This document shows positions 20,901-31,426 of a DNA stretch of 64,000 nt, in pieces. The notes beneath the pieces were generated by a model. The model was not told the DNA's origin, did no database searches, and saw nothing but the letters and a program-made list of their open reading frames with translations. Location: the NCBI GenBank assembly GCA_022577435.1, contig JAKOON010000055.1, forward strand, positions 836,117-900,116, written 5' to 3'. Both the position numbers and the translations under genes were made by a program. The stretch's first letter is position 1. Each line of letters begins with the position of its first letter. Source of the DNA: Embiotoca jacksoni. Lineage: Eukaryota; Chordata; Actinopteri; Embiotocidae.

Positions 20901-22999
20901 TTTACTTATATCTGTGAAGTGGGAGGAGTCAAAGCACAGTTAGCTTAGCTTAGCATCAAGCCTGATAAATACACTTTACCGATCTTGAGCAATTAACATA
21001 TTTTGTTTGTTTAGTCTGTATGAAATCACACGTATGATTAGGATTCAATTAAAGTTATTAAAGCTGCCACTAGATGGCGTGTTCTTTAAACGTTTTGCCC
21101 TCCGACAGGAACGTCGTCCCTCCGAGTCGACGGCGTTCTCGGCGAAGGTGCGTTCGCGACCGTTTACCAGGCGACGAACCCGGTGACCTCGGAGAAGGTG
21201 GTTTTAAAGGTGAGACGTCATCTCCACGATTCGCTCTCTTTTCACAAAACTCCTCAACGGATGTGATTCTTTCTTTTTAGTGACCGCAACGTTAGTTTTT
21301 TTAGGAGATCTGCAGAACTTGAAAACTTTCCTGCGGAAACAAAACAAAGAAATGCCCCAGAAAGGGTTAAAAATTCTTAAATTAAATTCTTTTAAATGTC
21401 CTGAATATAGTTGAATGCAGCATTTGGACACATAAAAAAACAGTAAAGCTAAATCATAGCTGAATCATTTTCTTTTACATAATGAAAGCCAGTATTTTGA
21501 GTCCCTGAACCTAATTTAAACTCCTTTTAAAGGATTTAATAAAGTTGCAGCGCCCCCCAGTGGTCCATTGGTATGAAACAACATTGTTTTTTTAATGTGT
21601 TGTATGTTTTTTTTGTCTAAATCTCAGAGATTTGACTTTTCCTGTGAAACATGTCCAAACAGTCACAGTTCAGTTTATTGGATCTGAGTGACGTTGGACA
21701 GAAAGACTCTTGACGTCCAACGTGTCTCCCTGCAGGTCCAGAAGCCGGCCAACCCGTGGGAGTTTTACATCCACACGCAGCCGGACGCCCGGCTGCAGCC
21801 CGCCGTCCGTCACCTGTACGGCCGCGTCAGCTCCGCCCACCTCTTCCACGACGGCAGCGTGCCGGTCGGCGAGCTGCACGACTACGGCACCCTGCTGGTC
21901 CGCTGGTTTATAACCGCTCCTTCACGCCCAGAGAGTCTCTGCTCCTTTTTCCACGTGTGAAGTTTGATTCTTTCTTTTTTTCACCTCCACCTTCAGAACG
22001 CGGTGAACGTCTACAAATCCCTGAGCGACGAGGCGATGCCTCCGCCGCTCGTCCTGTACTTCAGCGTCTGCATCCTGCGCACGTTGGAGCGGCCGCACGC
22101 CGCCCGCATCGTCCACGCCGACGTCAAACCCGACAACTTCCTGCTGGGAGAGCGGTACGCCCGCGACACCATCGATTCTACCGACGTGGACGCGTTGACT
22201 TTGGAAGGAAACGTCTTCGTGTGTTTGTTTTATTTTTTCAAAGCTGCCGCTGTGTTTTTTTGGAGGTTCCTGGAGAACAGCTGCTTCGACCCGGACGGCG
22301 TGGACCACGGCCTCGTCCTCATCGACCTCGGACAGAGCATCGACATGCGGCTTTTCCCAGAAGGCACGGCGTTCACCGCCCGCTGTTTGACGTCGGGCTT
22401 CCAGTGCACCGAGATGCTCAGCGGGAAGCCGTGGAGCTACCAGGTGAGGACGCGCTGCCGCGGTTTGTCTTTCACACGTCTCTCCGTTTTCCTGCATCTT
22501 CACCTCGTGTGTTTTCCAGACCGACTACTTCGGGCTCGCCGGGACGGTCCACTGCATGCTGTTCGGGACGTACATGCAGGTGACGAAGGACGGCGGCGTG
22601 TGGAAGACGAATGACGTCTTCAGGAGGTAACGTCCGTCTCCGGTCCGTCTCCGGTCCGCAGAGTCGTTTTGTCCGATTAATTTGTATTACTTTTAGAAAC
22701 ACCAATATTGTGACAACAATACGAGTCCAGTTTGAATCGGACCGGGACCAGAGGTCGTCTGACCGGGTGGAAGCTAACCGGGACTCTTCTCGTCCTCCGG
22801 GAACCCTCACGGCGACCTCTGGCTGGACTTCTTCCACGTCCTGCTCAACGTGCCGGACGGCGGCTCGGCGCCGAGCCTGCGGAGCCTCCGGTGCCGGCTG
22901 GCGTCGGTCCTGCAGCAGAACTACAGCAGCAAGCTGCCGGCGCTGCTCAGACGTCTGGTGGTGCTGCTGCTGGAGAGCCGCAAGGCGCCGCGGAGATGA
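14970..22999 (+). CDS. bub1: BUB1 mitotic checkpoint Ser/Thr kinase, copy A (frameshifted)
   Basis: Exons by splice signals and similarity: 14970-14992, 15135-15194, 15644-15782, 15869-16065, 16153-16193, 16290-16340, 18323-18520, 18932-19242, 19324-19365, 19467-19583, 19786-19896, 20069-20149, 20337-20860 (with an internal frame break), 21109-21209, 21736-21897, 21997-22154, 22266-22443, 22520-22626, 22801-22999. Exons 2-5 give the N-terminal TPR-like region. Exon 7 holds the Bub3-binding GLEBS segment (LCFEEVRAQKY), and exon 10 a CD1-like segment (VTPNTWLGFVQATPSR). The kinase has the Gly loop LGEGAFATVY, VVLK lysine, HADVKPDN catalytic loop and IDLGQS. BUB1 acts at kinetochores and phosphorylates H2A. 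Exon 12 lacks one G present in copy B (after about 20081), which breaks the frame. Further irregularities shared with copy B are listed under findings. Confidence 0.82.
16436..18180 (+). mobile_element. 5'-truncated Rex1/CR1-like LINE in a BUB1 intron (A)
   Basis: Broken frames encode a LINE reverse transcriptase: FAYQPHVGVDDAIIYLL, FFDFSSAFNTIQP, GAPQGTVLSP, an FSDD active-site box near 16940, LNVAKTREMVVDFRRK, and the C-terminal RLNKL and DRYRRSF regions. The 3' end is ttcccctcggggatta plus a TACC-type repeat. Same orientation as BUB1, in the intron before the GLEBS exon, and present at the same place in unit B, so it predates the duplication. A 19-bp minisatellite has grown in its last codons. 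Confidence 0.85.
17571..17890 (+). repeat. 19-bp minisatellite, about 17 units, inside the LINE
   Basis: The unit gatacaggagatcattcca is repeated about 17 times, with C/T variation at one position and occasional t for a at the end. The unit equals the LINE's own codons for RYRRSF plus flanking bases. Because 19 is not a multiple of three, the tract cycles through frames. Unit B has about 12 units (50892-51122). Confidence 0.95.
18609..18645 (+). repeat. 9-bp VNTR (ggagcagaa) in BUB1 A intron
   Basis: Three to four tandem ggagcagaa units just downstream of the GLEBS exon. Unit B has one fewer unit near 51847-51871. Confidence 0.8.
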
Positions 23000-23189
23000 C
23001 GGGAAACCCAACCACAGAAACGGGTTTCAGAGAGAGAGAGAAGGGTTGAAGGTCAAAGGTCACCGCAGGAGCAGCGCTTGTTTGGACATATAAAAGAATG
23101 AAGTCATTTTTATGTACTTTACTTTGGAAATTGAATTTTCTCGGCTTTCAAATTGTAAAAACTAGAGTTTGATTTTGTTTGTTTTAAAG

Positions 23190-23195
23190 AATAAA
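23190..23195 (+). terminator. BUB1 A polyadenylation signal
   Basis: AATAAA about 190 bp after the BUB1 stop codon (22997-22999). It is conserved in unit B near 56774. Confidence 0.7.
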
Positions 23196-23199
23196 TGTG

Positions 23200-23980
23200 T
23201 TGAGGTGCAGATTGTCTTCTCTTCATCTTCAGCTGCTCTTCTAAACTTCCCTTCTGATTTCTGTTTTTATGGAAATGAGTTTTGATATTTTCTTCCGTCA
23301 CGTCATATTTTCTGCTTTTCGCCTTCAGAGAATCGGACGAGTCGAGCGGAGCTTTGTTCGGCTGTCGGACATTATTAGTAGTCAGAAGATCAATAAGAGA
23401 GAAGTCAAAACTATTTGAAGAATTATGTCAAAATTGTGATTAAAAAAAAATAATAAAATGTAATTATGCAATGAAAGTAAAAACATTTGTATGAATTAGT
23501 CCAAAATTCGGAGAAAAAAAGTCAAAATTATTATTAGAATTGTTCAAGATTGTGATAAAAACAATCAAACTTGGATAAAAGTAAAAAAAATAATTCTAAC
23601 TTAGTCAAATATTTAGGTAAAAAAAGATAAAAAGTCAAAATTGTGATTTAAAACATGAAGTGTTTCCTAAGACAAAATTTGAAATCAAAAAGCTCAAAAG
23701 GTTTTACTTAAAAAAAAAAAAAAAAACGTGCGTGTGTGTGTGTGTGTGTGTTGCATGTTGCGTGTTGCGTGTTCAGACCTGCAGCTGCATACAAACATGC
23801 AGGAATGTTTGAAGTGTTTTCAGAGAAGCTGCAGCTCCTTTAACTCGTCTCCTCTGACAACATGTTGGACTTTCTTCAACTTTGAATGTTTATATATTTA
23901 TATTTCCACAAATTATCACTGTTGATACGATATTTTCTGTTTCTTCCATCAATCAGTTGTTTGGACTGAATGATGTGCAA
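23200..23980. other. AT-rich spacer with A-run and GT repeat
   Basis: No gene seen. Contains many short A-runs and 'gtcaaaatt' type repeats, a poly-A run at about 23710-23726 and a GT microsatellite at about 23731-23751. The cgtgttg motif is then repeated. Confidence 0.6.
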
Positions 23981-24720
23981 GGAGGAGGAGGAGGAGAAGA
24001 GGGGGAGAGGAGGGAGAGAGGAGGAGGAAAGGAGGGAGAGAGGAGGAGAAGAAGAGGGAGAGAGGAGGAGGAAAGGAGGGAGAGAGGAGGAGAAGAAGAG
24101 GGAGAGAGGAGGTGGAGGAAGAGAGGAGGGAGAGGAAGAGGAGAGTAAGAGGAGGGGGAGAGGAGGGAGAGAGGAGGAGGAAAGGAGGGAGAGAGGAGGG
24201 AGATAGGGGAGAGAGGAGAGGAGGGAGAGGAGGAGGAGGAAGAGGAGGGGGAGAGGAGGGAGAGAGGAGGAGAAAAGGAGGGAGAGAGGAGGGAGAGAGG
24301 AGGGAGATAGGAGGGAGAGAGGGGAGAGAGGAGGGGGAGGAAGAGAGGAGGGAGAGGAAGAGGAGGGGGAGAGGAGGGATAGAGGAGGGGGATAAGAGAA
24401 GGAGAGGAGAGAGAGGAGGAGGAAAGGAGGGAGAGAGGAGGGAGAGAGGAGGGGGATAGGAGAAGGAGAGGAGAGAAGGAGGAGAGGAGGGAGAGAGGAG
24501 GGGGATAGGAGAAGGAGAGGAGAGGAGGGAGAGGAGGAGGAGGAAGAGGAGGGGGAGAGGAGGGAGAGAGGAGGAGAAAAGGAGGGAGAGAGGAGGAGAA
24601 AAGGAGGGAGAGAGGAGGAGAAGAAGAGGGAGAGAGGAGGTGGATAGGAGGAGAAGGAAGAGGATGGAGAGAGGAGGGAGCTAAGAGCGGGAGAGGGGGA
24701 GGGTAGGAGGAGGAGGAGAT
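23981..24720 (+). repeat. Polypurine (GGGAGAGAGGA-type) minisatellite, unit A
   Basis: About 740 bp consisting almost only of A and G, in a loose gggagagaggagg pattern with a few T interruptions (gatagg, agtaag, gctaag). On the minus strand it gives a long spurious Ser/Pro/Leu frame. Homopurine tracts of this kind can form triplex DNA. Repeated at 57581-58294 in unit B with small length differences. Confidence 0.95.
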
Positions 24721-27700
24721 TTGTCAGCTTCCTGTGAGTCAGTGAAACCTTCATCCAGACTTCGTCCAGGTTTCCACGGTGAAATCCCAAATGTTCACGT
24801 ACCTGTGGTCACTAAAACGTGAGGAACTCAGGTGTTGATGTTGATAAAGAGACCAAAGTTGGAACACTTCCTCATGAAGGTTGTTGCTTCCTGCTGCTCC
24901 ATGAACATGCAGGAATTATATATATTTGTAAATATAAATCAGGTAGAACTTATAATTAAAAACAGTTGTTCCTCAACATACCTGCCTGGAACATCCACGG
25001 TACTGTTGAGTCTCTCTGAAGCCTCACATCCCTGCTGGCTGACTGGGAAAGGAAAGGAAATGCTTTCAGAAGAAACACCAAACTATGCAGCTCATAATAT
25101 GATACTCTGATAATAGAAACTTCAAAACACCTTCAAGTTGATTATCAAACACACATGATGCTAAATTCAATCTACGACAGAGAAATACACGTTAAATAAA
25201 TGACTCTTTCACTCCATGAATGCTTTGAGTTCCAGAAAGAGGAAATTCATCTCTAAGATAATAATAATGTCATTTTACGTGAATAATAAACTGTCGTAGA
25301 AATACGTTTTCTGTCATTCAAACAGTTGTGAGTGTGCTGATGTTATCTAGAAAGCTCCTTTTAGTAAATAAGTGTATTAAAACTAGTGTAGTAAAGTAAG
25401 CAGCTTACTGGATAACAAGCCATCAGCAGCAGAGCAGTGACTGTCTGACATCAGGGCGGCTAACATGAGCTCAGGACAAATGATAGCTGGCTTCAACTGG
25501 AGTTCACCAATTCATGGTGAAACTAAAGGAGCTTTAAGATCATCATGATTTTAAGATCTGGAACTGACGTGACACAAAACTCACATGACCTCAGAGGTGG
25601 TTGAATCTCCATCTTCTGCTCTTTTTAAATCCCTCCATTGAACTTGTTGTTCTCGGCTCCACGAACACGACTCAGAGAATTCTTTGGGACCGACTGAAAA
25701 TGGCCGCCCTCCTCCACCACGGTGAGGGTCCATGTGAGCCGCTGCCCGCTGCTCTCCGACACGTTAGCTCTTAATCCGACATGAAGGATGACGCTGTCAG
25801 TCGGAGATCATCGATGAACCGTTCAAACATCACGTTAGTAAACTGGTGAAAGTTTCTAGTGAAGTTTGAAGTGATGGTGAAACATCAGTCCCGATGTGTT
25901 CCTCTCGCTGCCGAACTTCGTCTGAAAAACGGGGATTTTCTAACTTCTTCCTTCGTCGGTAAAACACAGTTTAATTTCATTTGACCGAAACACCATCTGA
26001 ATCTGTCCTGACCTCAACTGTCACTCGGCGTGTGTTCAGTCCGTCACATGTTCTGATTTAAAGCAGGAAATATCTATTTTTCTGTCTGCTTTGATGAACT
26101 GAATCCACCTAACAGCTGATAACAACTAAAGTTTTATAGAAATACAACTTCCAAAGGTTTTCCTGCGCGCGCTCCTGTCGTTAGCCCCGCCCCTCTAAGA
26201 ACCCGGTAGGTTACCAAGAAGGTCTCTCTGCTTGTCCTGATTGGCTGGCAACAGATTGACACCTGACCAACCAATACGGTGAGGACACGAGAGGTTCAAG
26301 GGCAACTCAAAACTGTAGGACACTTAAGGACTTTTCCAAACTACACTTCTCTGCTGATGAACACAAATGCAAATTCACTGTTACAGAATTACAAAGAAAC
26401 ACATGTAAACAAATTAGCAGGACGCTACAAGTGTTTATGGACATATTTGAAACATGCAGAAGGAAGTTAAATACTGCAGGTATTTGAGTGAAACTCCACC
26501 TTTATTTTCTAATGAATGAGGGATTATTTTCAGATGGACCTCCAGAAAACTAATAAGAAGGAGTGACTTTAACTAACAACACCGAGATAACTCCTTAGAA
26601 AACATTGATTGAATTTCATGAGAAGTTGAATGGGAGTCTATGGAGCCGGATGCTTTTTAGAGACAACCTCTACTGGGACTAGAAGGTATTGCAGTTTATG
26701 ACACTTCTGCATCCCCCTTGATTTTAACACCCTGAAATTAAGTCCACTTTTATATACAGTCTCTTTCTGGAGACAAATGAATAAAAAGGCTGTTAAAGAA
26801 AAGTGTTTGGGATGAAAAGTCCATTTAAAGCAGAGACACCTGGAACCAGGACTGAGGACCAGATTTCAGGTCCCTGGCAGGAAGCTCAGGCTGCTTTCTG
26901 CCTCATAACAAACCAACATGTCCAACATACAGTCCTGTATGTGGTCCAAACTGCTGCTGCTTCATCTCATGTCTCTGTGCTGATCTTTGGTTGGTTTGTC
27001 AGCTCCATCTAGTGGACAGACAGCAGAGCTGCATCATGTGATCTTGGATTTCTCTGCCACAGGTAAGACTGGTTCTGACGTCACTCTGATGCTTTTAGAC
27101 TCGGACTCTGAAGTTATGAGGAAGTGACGGCGTCCTCAGATCAAACGCTCTCAGACACCAGGACTGACGAGGGACAACGAGCAGCTTCTTCTCTCCGAAT
27201 CTTTCCTCCACACACGAAGGTGGAAAGTGTCTGGAAGTGGACCTGAAGTCGAGCAGGTGAGAATCCTCCCAGAGAAATCTGGACATGTCTGATGAACTCT
27301 GACCTGTTGGATCACTGAGTCGACCGTAGAGGTCTTTCTTGATCCTGATTTTATTTTTCAGTCCATTTATTTCAAACATGCAGTTGAATTTGTCCGCGAG
27401 TTAAAGTAGAATGATTGTAAAATGATTTTCTGTCGGTGGTTCCTGAATAAAACCGGCAGCAGTCTGAATGTAATTCGATCTAGTCAGCTGATAAAAATGC
27501 AAACCATATCTGAACTGGTCTGACAGCTTGGATCAACTTCACTGTGTTTCCCGTTCAACTCTTCATTCACGGCTGGAACACACTTTTTCTGAGCAGCACC
27601 TTTTGCATAGTCCATTTCTCAAAGGTCCAAAAATCCTTCAGAAGGACCAGAAGTGGTTGAAGGTGAAGAGGAGCTGTGTGGCTTCTCAACCGTCAGGGTC

Positions 27701-28148
27701 CCACAGAGGAAAACAAAAAGAGGAATTGTCCTGGTTTGTGTGATCAGATTTAAAGACATGTTTATACACAGAAAAAAGAGGCTTTTATATCCTCTTAACA
27801 TGCAGATTTCCTCTGAATACATTTTGTTTGTCATCACGTTGGACAAACTGGAAGAACACATTTCATTCCTTTAGTGACCAACACAAATACCAAGTTTGTT
27901 AGAAAATGTGAAAAAATGGAGCAGGAGGAACAAATTTATCATATTTCTGGTTGCTGAAATGAAATTTAGGATTTTATATGATATGCCGCACCAACTGTTG
28001 AGACTGTGACATGTTTTGCAGGTTTATACAGCACTGAGAGAAGAACAGTAATTACAGGATTATAATGTGTTTGCAGAAAAGTGTCTGTCAGTCCTGAGTT
28101 TTAGAGCCATGTTACAGACAGTGATGAGAACTAATGTGTCCTGTGCTG
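24721..28148. other. Gene-poor stretch of unit A
   Basis: No confident gene. It includes a CpG-richer patch with a candidate short 5' exon (25700-25721) and a GC box (ccccgcccc) near 26183-26191. An inverted-CCAAT-like ctgattggctgg lies near 26238. A splice-like segment has acceptor cctcag near 27138 and donor gagcag/gtgaga near 27256. Short frames here are conserved in unit B only at the general level of identity. Confidence 0.45.
25700..25721 (+). other. Candidate short 5' coding exon (low confidence)
   Basis: ATG GCC GCC CTC CTC CAC CAC G, preceded by a favourable aaaatgg context and followed by donor gtgagg. It would encode MAALLHH, or a 24-residue small ORF if unspliced. Also in unit B at 59276. 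No downstream exon was identified, so it may be chance. Confidence 0.2.
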
Positions 28149-28259
28149 TGAATGTTGTTGTACGTACTGAGCAGGTTGTTGTGTTTGAGTGAAGCTGTGG
28201 GCTCTGCTATGGATCAGTGGGAGGACAGAGAGGACGGAGTCCGTCCCTCTAAAACCACT
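28149..28259 (+). pseudogene. Relic of NLR leader exon 1, unit A
   Basis: Matches about 4208-4314, including the ATG (28209) and MDQWEDREDGVRPSKTT codons. Similarity stops inside the exon, before its donor. The following sequence runs toward the Gmr1 3' end. This is a truncated NLR fragment and suggests earlier rearrangement within an NLR array. Confidence 0.85.
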
Positions 28260-28399
28260 GAACTGTTCCTGTTTGCTGGAGTTTCAGTTCCAGAACTAAT
28301 TTTACTTGAATTACCTGAACAAGTGTTGCTGGTAGTTTCACTGTTGGATGTGATGCTGAAAACAACGTTCAGCTGTTCAACAGCTGCTGAAACAAAAAA

Positions 28400-29164
28400 C
28401 TATTTCAGGGGTCTGAAATAGTCTATTTCAGTCTCCTGAGAGCGGGAGAGGAAGTCGGCCACAGTCATCTGCGCCCCCGGCCTATGGATCACCTTGAAGT
28501 TAAAAGGCTGTAACACCAGATACCACCGAGTGATCCTGGCGTTGGTATCCTTCATGCGGTGGAGCCACTGGAGCGGAGCGTGGTCCGAACAGAGGGTGGA
28601 TGAGCGTCCCAGCAGGTAGTACTGCAAGGAGTCGACCGCCCACCGGATGGCCAGGCACTCCTTCTCCACTGTGCTGTACCTGGCCTCCCTCTCCGATAAC
28701 TTCCGGCTGATGTACACAACAGGGCGGTCCACCTCCCCCCCCCCCCACCTCCTGGGACAAAACGGCCCCCAGTCCTCTGTTCGACGCATCAGTCTGCAGA
28801 GTAAAGGGGAGAGAAAAGTTAAGGGTGTGGAGAAGTGGTTCCCCACAGAGAGCCTGTTTTACCTTCTCAACCGCCCGCTGGCACTGCTCCGTCCACTGGA
28901 CTGGATCTGAGGCACCTTTCCGGGTCAGGTCGGTCAAGGGGCTGGTCAGATCCGCGAAACCCAGGATGAACCGTCTGTAATACCCCGCCAGCCCCAAAAA
29001 CCGCCTCACGTCTTTTTTTGTCTTGGGCTGCGGACAGGCCGCGATAGCCGCCGTCTTGTCCACCTGAGGGCGCACCTGCCCGCTGCCCAAGTGGTACCCC
29101 AGATACCGTACCTCCCTACGTCCAACTGCACATTTCCCTGGGTTGGCGGTGAGCCCAGCCTGCC
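28400..29164 (-). pseudogene. Gmr1 RT C-terminus and RNase H
   Basis: Encodes the RT connection (RRFLGLAGYYRRF) and an RNase H-type domain (LQTDASNRGLGAVL; YSTVEKECLAIRWAV; LCSDHAPLQWL), ending in DFLSRSQETE and a TAG. A C-run at about 28737-28747 shifts the frame between the two parts. The last 440 bp are duplicated in unit B. Confidence 0.85.
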
Positions 29165-30166
29165 TCAGGGACTCCAGCACTGCGCCCACCCGCTGCACAT
29201 GCTGGTGCTGTGGATGATGACATCATCCAGGTAGGCGGCCGCATATGTAGCGTGCGGACGCAGCACCTGGTCCATGAGGCATTGGAAAGTGGCTGGGGCA
29301 CCGAACAACCCAAAGGGAAATGTGGTGAATTGGTATAACCCAAACGGAGTGGAGAAGGCCGTTTTTTCCTTGGACTCTGGCGAGAGAGGAATCTGCCAGT
29401 AGCCCTTGGTTAAATCCAGTGTCGTGAAGAAACGTGCAGTGCCCAGCCGGTCCTGGAGTTCATCGACCCAGGGCATTGGGTACGTATCAAATCGTGACAC
29501 ATCATTCACCCTGCGATAGTCCACACAGAACTGAATAGATCCATCCTTCTTGACAACAAGAACAATGGGGCTACACCAGGCACTGTTGGACTCTTCTATT
29601 ACTCCTATCTCCAGCATAGCCGCCAATTCTCTCTGAACAATTTTTCTCTTGTGTTCAGGTAGCCTGGAGGGTCGCGACCGCACCGTCACGCCCGGAGACG
29701 TCTCAATGTTGTGCACTATGAGGTTCGTGCGTCCTGGCAGGAGGGAGAACACATCAGCAAACTGCTTCTGTAACTGGGCAACGTCTGTTCTCTGGGTCCC
29801 AGAGAGATTGGCGTCGAAAGGGAGCGAGGCAGGATTGGTGGACTTTGGAACCTCTGGCCCCAGCTCCTCTCTCTCAGATACCGCGGACACCAGAGAAACA
29901 GACTCCGCCTCTCTCCATGCTTTTAAGAGGTTGAGGTGGTAGAGCTGTGTAGCTCCGCCCCTGTCAGATCGCACCACCTCATAGTCGACGTTCCCTGCTC
30001 GCCGTGTGACCACAAAGGGCCCTTCCCACTTGGCAAGGAGTTTTGAGCTGGAAGAAGGAAGCAATACAAGTACCTTTTCTCCCGGTGTGAATTGCCTCAG
30101 CTTGGCCCCTCTGTTGTACAGCCGTTGTTGACGCTCCTGGGCCTGGAGCAAATTCTCACGTGACAT
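29165..30166 (-). pseudogene. Gmr1 integrase C-terminus fused to reverse transcriptase
   Basis: One open frame of 333 codons. It starts with the integrase C-terminal module (KVLVLLPSSSSKLLAKWEGPF, a GPF/Y-like motif) and runs into RT (VIEESNSAWCSPIVLV; FCVDYRRVN; TTLDLTKGYWQIPL; AAYLDDVIIHS). The contiguous integrase-to-RT junction is the direct evidence for the unusual domain order. The frame is lost just after the YLDD box. Confidence 0.88.
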
Positions 30167-31302
30167 CTGACCCAGTGTGTGGAGTTTTGCTCGCAGGCCC
30201 AGGACTTATTGAATTTCACTTTTGCTGGAGCTCGGACCTTCCTCCCAGTTTTCTTTAAGCAGGTTGAGCACCCCTCGTGGTTTCCTGCCAAACAGCAGTT
30301 CAAAGGGAGAAAATCCCGTCGAGGCCTGGGGGACCTCCCGCACTGCAAACAACAGAGGATCAAGCCATTTATCCCAATTATGTTAATCGTCGTGTATAAA
30401 TTTACCAATCATGGATTTTAAAGTCTTGTTCAGACGCTCCGCAAGACCGTCAGTGTTGTGGGTGATAAACACTGGTCCGAATAGACTTAATGCCCAGTAA
30501 TCCATAAAGTTCTCTCAGTGTTCGTGACATGAACTGGGTTCCCTGGTCAGTCAGAATCTCTTTCGGGATTCCGACTCGAGAGATGACCTGAAAAGGAGCC
30601 TGTGCAACACTCTTTGCCGAAATGCTGCGCAACGGCACTGCCTCGGGATATCGTGTTGCGTAATCCACCAGAACTAATACAAAGCGATATCCGCGTGCGC
30701 TCCGGTGAAATGACCCGATGAGGTCCATGCCAATACGTTCAAATGGGACCTCCATCAAGGGTAGAGGATGTAAAGGCGCCCTCGGAATGGCCGGCTGGTT
30801 TACCAGCTGACACTCCGGGCAAGATGCACATCAACGGCGCACAACCCCCCGGATGCCCGGCCAGTAAAACCAGGCCATTATCCAGTCCTTAGTTTTATCA
30901 TATCCCATGTGGCCAGCCATCAGGTTAGGTAGGTATATACTTTATTAATCCCCGAGGGGAATTTTTTTTATAGTGAGCCGCCTGGAAAATCATTTCCCGA
31001 TGGCTTTTCGGCACCAACAACTGGGTGTTTTCTTGACCTGTTTGAGTGTCACAACTCACCCTATACAGCCTGTCCCTAATCAATGAAAAGTGCGGGTATG
31101 ACGGCGCTGCGTCAGGGCGCACCAACTGACCATCAATTCTTATCACTTGGTCAAAGGCGAAGCGTAGAATATCGTCCCGAGACTGCTCAAGTGGAAAATC
31201 CTCCATGGAGCATAATTCGGGAACCGGTGGAGTCTCCGCCGGTTCCCCCTCCCTCTCTGCAGCGTCGGACAACCTCGCGTCACCGCTGAGCACAGCACAC
31301 AT
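30167..31302 (-). pseudogene. Gmr1 integrase (zinc-binding and catalytic core), broken
   Basis: An integrase zinc-binding region is followed, after a nested LINE tail (about 30926-30973), by the catalytic core with FERIGMDLIG, VLVDYATRYPE and LTDQGTQFMS. This supplies the first two acidic residues of the DDE triad. An in-frame TGA interrupts the zinc-binding cysteines near 30828. The region continues toward the GPF/Y module below 30166. Confidence 0.82.
30926..30973 (-). mobile_element. Tiny LINE 3' tail nested in Gmr1 integrase
   Basis: On the minus strand, ttcccctcggggattaat, then a taaagtatat segment and TACC repeats, identical in type to the LINE tails at 2117 and 18140. It interrupts integrase coding sequence and is under 50 bp, an extreme 5' truncation. 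Confidence 0.75.
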
Positions 31303-31426
31303 CCCGCATGTCCCTGCCGGTCATGAACGCACCCCTGTACACTGCCCCATTAATTTATGAAACCCGGGCAAATCTGTCCCCAAGATTAGGGGGTGCGTAA
31401 GGCGGGAGCTAACCGCAGCCTTCACT

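Larger units (their letters stand above)
2719..28846 (+). repeat. Segmental duplication unit A (NLR + BUB1 + Gmr1 3' end)
   Basis: Nearly collinear with 33115-62429. Similarity begins at tgaactcgtcctgctgtcc (2719; 33115) and ends inside the Gmr1 RNase H region at gaagtggttcc (28846; 62429). Unit A is about 26.1 kb and unit B about 29.3 kb. The difference comes from discrete insertions and deletions: a piggyBac-like insert, an extra LRR exon, about 830 bp of L2 LINE and about 348 bp in a BUB1 intron. By eye most aligned stretches differ at only a few sites per hundred bases. Confidence 0.93.

Noticed and set aside
21756..22583. 275-codon Arg/Pro-rich plus-strand frame over the kinase exons
   Set aside because: Wrong frame of BUB1 exons 16-19; the correct frame shows the kinase motifs.
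23876..24790. 304-codon minus-strand frame rich in Ser, Pro and Leu
   Set aside because: It is the reverse strand of the polypurine minisatellite. Low-complexity sequence without C-rich stop codons stays open by composition alone.
27095..27379. 94-codon minus-strand frame, also open in unit B
   Set aside because: Plus-strand splice-like signals overlap it and no domain is recognisable. Too weak to call a gene.
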